From assembly GCA_917880885.1 (NCBI GenBank), contig OU862913.1, positions 23,941,286 to 24,005,285 of the forward strand: a stretch of DNA of 64,000 nucleotides, in the 5' to 3' direction. The notes below the pieces were generated by a model. It searched no databases and was not told the DNA's origin. It worked only from the letters and a program-made list of their open reading frames with translations. Below are positions 25,101 through 28,100 of the stretch, in pieces (the stretch's first letter is position 1; every line of letters starts with the position of its first letter). This DNA comes from Limnephilus marmoratus. Taxonomy: Eukaryota; Arthropoda; Insecta; Trichoptera; Limnephilidae. The position numbers and the translations under genes were made by a program.

Positions 25101-28100
25101 TGTAGTGGTCATCCGCCTCCAAGACCTAGACAAACCTCACCCCATGAACCCGGGCACCAATGCTAAATCACCAAACGTAGCGAACCACTTGGGGTGACCT
25201 ATGGCAGAGGTGATGGTTATCCAATAAAGGTTCCCGGGGCGGCGGTACCCATTCCCGCCTCCCAAATTGAAATGTTAGAAAGAACTCTTGCGAAATGTTA
25301 CAAAAAATATTGAATAGAAAGCAGAAAATCTGTTTTCTGATACAGAGAAAAAAACTCGAGAAGTGAGCTCTGCGTCAATAAATTTTCAAAGTTCTGCCCC
25401 AAATCAATAGATCAACGCAACTAGTTTCAGATTGCAACGTCATTGCCATCACGAGCTAAGGAGCGTTGAATTATCAATTAAACCCACGATCAAATTTATG
25501 AAGAGACGCCATATTGTTTTGTCCCATACAGTTGTTATCCACTGGAACGACAGCGCAATTTAAAACTTATTTCTCTGATTGCTCGAGATTTTTTGGTAAT
25601 CATTTCGAATATTTTCCGCCCACATTAAAAAAATGATACCTCCGAATTTTAATATGGAGACATACAAACTGATTATATTTCTATATAGCCAATGAATTCA
25701 CCTATCTTTTGCCGATTTTCACATATTCGTAGGATTTATATAAAAAATATGATAAAATCGTAAACTTCTCCTTAATTACTTACAAATAAGGGAAAATTTG
25801 CCTAAATTGGCAGCAAAGCAATCCTAGGTATTTTAAATAGTGACATATTGTGGCAAAAAGCAATCCAGTGGATATATAAACTAATTAATAAACCATTAAT
25901 AAAAAAATTGTGCTGCGTCCTCTAAAACATTGTTATCTTGGATATGTAGCAGGTACGATTGCGTTCTAAATTTAAAAACCATTCTAAATTCAAGTTTCGA
26001 TTATGGTAATTGAACAAAAAGGTCGTTCTAACGAAATCCGGACATTTTAAATTAAGTTAAATCCATCCGGATTATAATTCCAATACGGAAAAAGAATAAT
26101 TGAATGAGCGCTTTTATTGTTACCGTGAAGATCCACGTTTACGGCACCGTGACGACATAAAAACGGCAATAAATTTACGTTTCTTGTCACAATATTGCTG
26201 CAGCTTTTTCAAAAGATGAGATACACGATGGTACATAGGTCTGTTTCCTACAAAGCAAAAAGGAATAATTTTCATGCATCTTTCTCACACACTGCACCGT
26301 AACGTCTCCGTAGACCAATACTACTAGCCTTGACTGTTATTTTGGAAGTATGTAATATCTCGTAGTTACGAGGACTCCAGATACTAATATAGATATTAGT
26401 ATGTCGGACGAATATCTACAGCTCGTATGTTGGACTTATATCTATGAACTTCAGAGTGAGGACTAATATCTACAGAGCTAAGGTCGGACGAATATCTATG
26501 ACGGTCTCCCAGTGGTGACTAATATCTATGGAGCGTAAGTTGGACTAATATCTACAGAAGGCAGCTGAGCAAGAGGTTGTACGAAAATGCATAAATTACT
26601 TCAATTACGTAATAACTAACCTAATCTAACCTAACCTAACCTAACCTAACCTAAACTAAACTAAACTAAACTAACCTAACCCAACCTAACCTAACCTAAC
26701 CTAACCTAACCAAACCTAACCTAACCCAACCTCTGCCATTGCTGTAGATATTCGTCCACACTTTGGTTCTCATAGATATTAGTCAGCAGTTTGAGCTGTA
26801 GATATTCGTCCTCACTTTGGTTCTCATAGATATAAGTCAGCAGTTTGAGCTGCAGATATTCGTCCTCACTTTGGTTCTTATAGATATAAGTCAGCAGTTT
26901 GAGCTGTAGATATTCGTCCTCACTTTGGTTCTCATAGATATAAGTCAGCAGTTTGAGCTGTAGATATTCGTCCTCACTTTGGTTCTCATAGATATAAGTC
27001 AGCAGTTTGAGCTGTAGATATTCGTCCTCACTTTGGTCCTCATAGATATAAGTCAGCAGTTTGAGCTGTAGATATTCGTCCTCACTATGGTTCTCATAGA
27101 TATAAGTCAGCAGTTTGAGCTGTAGATATTCGTCCTCACTTTGGTTCTCATAGATATGTAAGTCAGCAGTTTGAGCTATATATATTCGTCCTCACTGTGG
27201 TTCTCATAGATATTAGTCCGATTTGTTCAGTTTTTGGAATTCCTGAAGATATTAGTAGACGCCTCCGTTACGAGGATAATATGAAGTGTGAGTGAATTCC
27301 AAAAATTAAAAAAATGTCAAATTTCAATGCGGTGGTGGTTTTAGTTTGTTCTTAAACATAAAATGCTGCAGCTCTTTCTTACAAATCAGATAACAGAAAA
27401 ACAGTCGAAAATCCCCCCCCCCCCCCCCCTCCCAAAGTAAACATTTAATCATCACAATAAATATATTCCTAGACTTGCAGAAAAGTCAATAGACTTTAGA
27501 TAGCATTAAATTCGGATTAGAATCTTGTAATCATACATAAAGATAGCAGCTGATAAAATATGCGTTAAGAAAACGAAGATAATGTTGGTAGTTCCTAGTC
27601 AAAGTATGACACAGTTAAAAATGACCGAATTGGGTAGGGACACATTAGCTCAGGTGATAGAGTCCGGAAAGCCGAAGGTCCTGGGTTCGAGTCCCAGATG
27701 TGCTCATATCTTTTTTTGATTTTTCTGTTTCTAGATTTTTGATTGAGTTTTGCTAATACGGTCTTCATTTAATTAAGTATTACAAATTGAGGTTTTACTT
27801 GTAAAGTAAAAAAAATAAAAATTATCTTACATCTCCCTCAAACATATAAAGAAAATTACATGCAATTCCCGTTGCCTAGGCTGAGCTGTAATAAGATATA
27901 TCTGTTTCCTCCAAAGGAAAAAAGCGGTCCTTTTGTGGAAACAGTCACACGTATTTTGTGTGTCTCACCATTGTATTTATTGTGTAAGAAAGAGCTGCAG
28001 CACCATAGCGATAAGGAACGTATGATTAATTATTGTCATTTTTTTCCATGGTAATAATAAAAGTGCTTAATGTTGTATTAGATTTAAAGATGAACAATAG

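Larger units (their letters stand above)
26373..27266. mobile_element. foldback-type element E2 with 8-bp target duplication
   Basis: Same ends as E1 (GACTCCAGATACTAATAT ... ATTAGTAGACGCCTCC). GTTACGAG is duplicated on both sides (26365-26372 and 27267-27274); counting one more shared G gives 9. The left half carries GACGAATATCTACAG-type repeats, the right half their complement in a 54-bp tandem repeat, and a TTAGG-type tract lies between. Confidence 0.85.

Noticed and set aside
26618..26738. Chromosome end
   Set aside because: TTAGG-type tract is short, imperfect and inside a transposon with single-copy gene sequence on both sides.
26745..27215. CRISPR array
   Set aside because: Regular 54-bp repeat has no variable spacers; eukaryotic context and tandem structure.
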